Below, in pieces: positions 5,446 through 7,137 of a DNA stretch of 7,137 nt. The stretch's first letter is position 1; each line of letters starts with the position of its first letter. This DNA is from an uncultured Thermomicrobiales bacterium (lineage in GTDB: Bacteria > Chloroflexota > Chloroflexia > Thermomicrobiales > UBA6265): assembly GCA_902806395.1 (NCBI GenBank), contig CADCWH010000385.1, positions 1 to 7,137 on the forward strand, written 5' to 3'. The notes beneath the pieces were generated by a model, which did not search any database, was not told the DNA's origin, and was given only the letters and a program-made list of their open reading frames with translations. Made by a program: the position numbers and the translations under genes.

Positions 5446-6732
5446 GTGCCGACGGCGGAGAAGCTGTACGAGAAGACGACGCTGGCGAATGGGGTCCGGG
5501 TGGTGACCGGGGAGATGACCGGGGTCCGGTCGGCGAGTCTCATCTTCTACTATGGGATCGGGTCGCGCTACGAGCCGCCGACCATCCAGGGCGTCTCCCA
5601 CTTCCTGGAGCACATGCTCTTCAAGGGGACGACGAAGCGGCCGGACCCGGGCCAGATCTCCGAGGCGATCGAGGGGGTCGGCGGCATCCTCAACGCCGCG
5701 ACCGGACGGGAATCGACCAACTACTGGTGCAAGGTACCCAGCACCCACTTCGCGATGGCCTTCGAGGTCCTGGCCGACATCCTCCGCGAATCGCGCGTTG
5801 ATGCCGGCGACCTCAACAAGGAACGGCTGGTGATCGTCGAGGAGATCCGGGGCTCGAACGACTCCCCCGAGGACGTCGTCCACGACGTGATCGACGACGT
5901 GGTCTGGGGGGACCAGGGCGTCGGTCGCCCGATCGCGGGGACCGAGGAGACCGTCGGCAACATCACCCAGGAGGGCATGGTCGATTTCTGGCGGCGCAAC
6001 TACGGGCCGCAGCGACTGGTGATCGCGGCGGCCGGCGATGTCCGGCACGAGGACGTGGTCGAGCTGGCCGAGCGTCACTTCGGCGACCTGGCGGAGGCCG
6101 AGGGCGACCCCTACGTGCCGACGATCGACGAGCAGGCCGGGGCGCGGGTGCGGCTGGTGACGCGGGAGACGGAGCAGGCCCACCTCTGCCTGGCGATGCC
6201 CGCCCTGCCCTACACCACCGAGCGGCGCTACGTGCAGTCCACGATCGAGGCGATCCTCTCCTCGGGAATGAGCTCGCGGCTGTTCCAGGAGATCCGCGAG
6301 AAGCGGGGCCTGGTGTATTCCGTCTATGGGTACTTCCGCTCCTACGAGGACGTCGGGCAGGGAGTGGTCTACGCCGGGACGGATCTGGGCCGGGTCGAGG
6401 AGGCGGTCGAGGCGATCGTCGGTGAGCTGCGCAAGCTGCGGGACGTGCCGGTCCCGGTCGAGGAGTTCGAGCGGACCAAGGAGTTGCGCAAGGGGCGGCT
6501 GCTGATGGGGCTGGAGGACAGCCGATCGGTGGCTTCGTGGATCGGCAGCCAGGAGCTGACCTACGGCGAGATCAAGACCCCGGAGGAAGTGATGGCTAAG
6601 ATCGAAGCCGTCACCATCGACGACGTCCAGGCCCTCTCATCCGAACTCTTCCGCTCTGACCGCCTGAGCCTGGCGCTGGTCAGCCCGCTGTCCGAGAGCG
6701 AGCCGTACGAGAAGCTGCTGACGACGCTGTAG
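5446..6732 (+). CDS. M16B family zinc metalloprotease (processing-peptidase-like)
   Basis: GTG 5446 is preceded by AAGGGG with a spacer of about 7 nt. The product has 428 residues, the usual length of single-chain bacterial M16B peptidases. The inverted zinc motif HFLEH gives His52, Glu55 (catalytic base) and His56. The third zinc ligand is Glu132 or Glu133 in VIVEEIRGSNDSPEDVV, about 76 residues on, as the family requires. The C-terminal M16 domain carries REKRGLVYSVYG (284-295) with the conserved Arg287 and Tyr291 that help position substrate. All catalytic parts are present, so this is an active-type subunit, like MPP-beta or B. subtilis MlpA, rather than an inactive partner. There is no signal peptide, so it is probably cytosolic. 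M16B enzymes cleave peptides or presequences inside a closed chamber and often work as dimers. The substrate here is unknown. A terminator follows, so it is likely monocistronic. Confidence 0.94.
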   Translation: MPTAEKLYEKTTLANGVRVVTGEMTGVRSASLIFYYGIGSRYEPPTIQGVSHFLEHMLFKGTTKRPDPGQISEAIEGVGGILNAATGRESTNYWCKVPSTHFAMAFEVLADILRESRVDAGDLNKERLVIVEEIRGSNDSPEDVVHDVIDDVVWGDQGVGRPIAGTEETVGNITQEGMVDFWRRNYGPQRLVIAAAGDVRHEDVVELAERHFGDLAEAEGDPYVPTIDEQAGARVRLVTRETEQAHLCLAMPALPYTTERRYVQSTIEAILSSGMSSRLFQEIREKRGLVYSVYGYFRSYEDVGQGVVYAGTDLGRVEEAVEAIVGELRKLRDVPVPVEEFERTKELRKGRLLMGLEDSRSVASWIGSQELTYGEIKTPEEVMAKIEAVTIDDVQALSSELFRSDRLSLALVSPLSESEPYEKLLTTL

Positions 6733-6766
6733 ACGGGAGTCGGCAGACGACAGACGAAAGAACGAG
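6732..6766 (+). repeat. Degenerate heptamer repeat directly after the M16 gene
   Basis: From the last base of the TAG stop, units run in strict 7-nt phase: GACGGGA at 6732, then GTCGGCA at 6739, GACGACA at 6746, GACGAAA at 6753, and a decayed GAACGAG at 6760. The consensus GACGGNA matches the GACGGTA units at the pncC stop. In both places the array overlaps the TAG. Confidence 0.6.
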
Positions 6767-6813
6767 CAGCACCCAGACTGCGGTGCTCCGGAACGTGGTC
6801 TCGTATGTTTGGG

Positions 6814-6856
6814 AGGCGACGCCCCCGTGTCGAATGAGGACACGGGGGCGTCGCCT
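6814..6856 (+). terminator. Perfect 18-bp stem terminator after the M16 gene
   Basis: The arms 6814-6831 and 6839-6856 are exactly complementary over 18 bp, mostly G/C, with the 7-nt loop GAATGAG. A weak TTG tail follows. It starts 81 bp after the stop codon. Stem length and position support termination, although the T-run is short. Confidence 0.75.
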
Positions 6857-6901
6857 TGTCGGCGGTGGAGAGGGCCGTAGGGAGAGGGCCATTGATACCG
6901 G

Positions 6902-6942
6902 CCGATTTAGGACGGCGGCGCCACCCGCCGTCCCCTGATCGG
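6902..6942. repeat. Extended inverted repeat upstream of the last gene
   Basis: GGACGGCGG (6910-6918) and CCGCCGTCC (6925-6933) pair perfectly around the 6-nt loop CGCCAC. Beyond a 3x4 internal loop, CCGAT (6902-6906) pairs with ATCGG (6938-6942). No T-run follows on either strand. It lies between the M16 terminator and the next promoter candidate, so it may be an operator or a second terminator. Confidence 0.45.
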
Positions 6943-6961
6943 TGTGGCCCGAACGGGTATC

Positions 6962-6993
6962 CGTGCCCTACAGTGGGAAGACATGCAGGCACG
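6962..6993 (+). promoter_or_regulatory. Candidate -10 box TACAGT flanked by an inverted repeat
   Basis: TACAGT (6969-6974) lies 115 bp before ATG 7090. CGTGCC (6962-6967) is one base before it, and the complement GGCACG (6988-6993) follows after 13 bases, so the box sits inside a 6-bp inverted repeat. There is no clear -35. CGTGCC one base before a TAnnnT box also occurs at the cupredoxin promoter. Confidence 0.35.
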
Positions 6994-7089
6994 CGGGTCG
7001 TCCGTCCGTGAAGACGTTTGGGACAGAGGATCAGCCACCGTAGACGCCGTCATCACACCGTTGTGCGTCCCCGCGCCTGAGGGAATCCC

Positions 7090-7137
7090 ATGGTCGATCT
7101 CTTGGGTGAGACGAACGCCGCACCGCCCGCGCTGCCA
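7090..7137 (+). CDS. Start of an unidentified gene, cut by the window edge
   Basis: ATG 7090 follows GAGGGAA (7079-7085) with a spacer of about 4 nt, and the frame stays open to the last base. Only 16 codons are visible, beginning MVDLLGETN and continuing with an Ala/Pro-rich stretch. This is too short to assign a family. It follows the M16 terminator, a structured inverted repeat and a promoter candidate, so it probably begins a new transcription unit. The start call rests on the ribosome binding site and position only. Confidence 0.5.
   Translation, partial: MVDLLGETNAAPPALP

Larger units (their letters stand above)
6733..7089. other. Spacer between the M16 gene and the next gene
   Basis: No gene is recognised in these 357 bp. 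In order the spacer holds the heptamer repeats, a small AGCACC/GGTGCT hairpin (6768-6787), the terminator (6814-6856), a structured inverted repeat (6902-6942), a -10 candidate (6969-6974) flanked by CGTGCC and GGCACG, and a leader of about 115 bp before the ATG at 7090. Confidence 0.5.

Noticed and set aside
5431..6183. A 250-codon minus-strand open frame.
   Set aside because: It is antisense to the M16 catalytic domain, whose zinc motifs are unmistakable on the plus strand.
5114..6766. The two heptamer arrays considered as a CRISPR-like array.
   Set aside because: The units are 7 bp, directly adjacent with no spacers, and no cas gene is present.
6561..6992. A 143-codon minus-strand open frame after the M16 gene.
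   Set aside because: It runs through the perfect terminator stem and the heptamer repeats, and its Ser/Val/Cys-rich part is simply the translated repeat.

Overview
This is a 7.1 kb stretch of very GC-rich (roughly 70%) bacterial chromosome with ordinary gene spacing and no sign of plasmid, phage, insertion sequence or CRISPR. The gene content suggests Chloroflexota, most likely a Thermomicrobia/Sphaerobacter-like lineage: a secreted cupredoxin with a long Cys-to-His loop, a single-domain PncC next to an M16B zinc protease, strong GC-rich hairpin terminators, and degenerate 7-bp tandem repeats just after genes. This placement is inference from style and was not tested by a search.

Left part. 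A plus-strand beta-propeller (PD40/TolB-like) gene enters from outside the window and ends at 1097. It converges on a long minus-strand gene (1228-3096). Between them is a symmetric GC-rich hairpin that could stop transcription from both sides. The minus-strand gene encodes a 622-residue protein with three parts: a small N-terminal domain resembling DUF2795, a long disordered middle ending in 11-residue amphipathic repeats, and a C-terminal TM2/DUF5683-like membrane hairpin.

Middle. A 420-bp divergent intergenic region separates that gene from a plus-strand gene (3517-4491). The latter encodes a secreted protein that joins an NTF2/SnoaL-like domain to a cupredoxin domain with a complete type 1 copper ligand set. 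A strong intrinsic terminator follows it. Next come pncC (nicotinamide-nucleotide amidase, 4637-5128), a 317-bp spacer with an AT-rich patch and several hairpins, and an M16B zinc metalloprotease (5446-6732).

Right part. The M16 gene is followed by heptamer repeats and a perfect 18-bp terminator stem. A structured leader then precedes the first 16 codons of another gene, cut off by the window edge.

The genes look like independent units rather than one pathway: nearly every one has its own terminator or a long spacer. I see no convincing new multi-gene system. The points most worth attention are the NTF2-cupredoxin fusion, the disordered/LEA-like/TM2 protein, and the heptamer repeats that overlap the stop codons of both pncC and the M16 gene.
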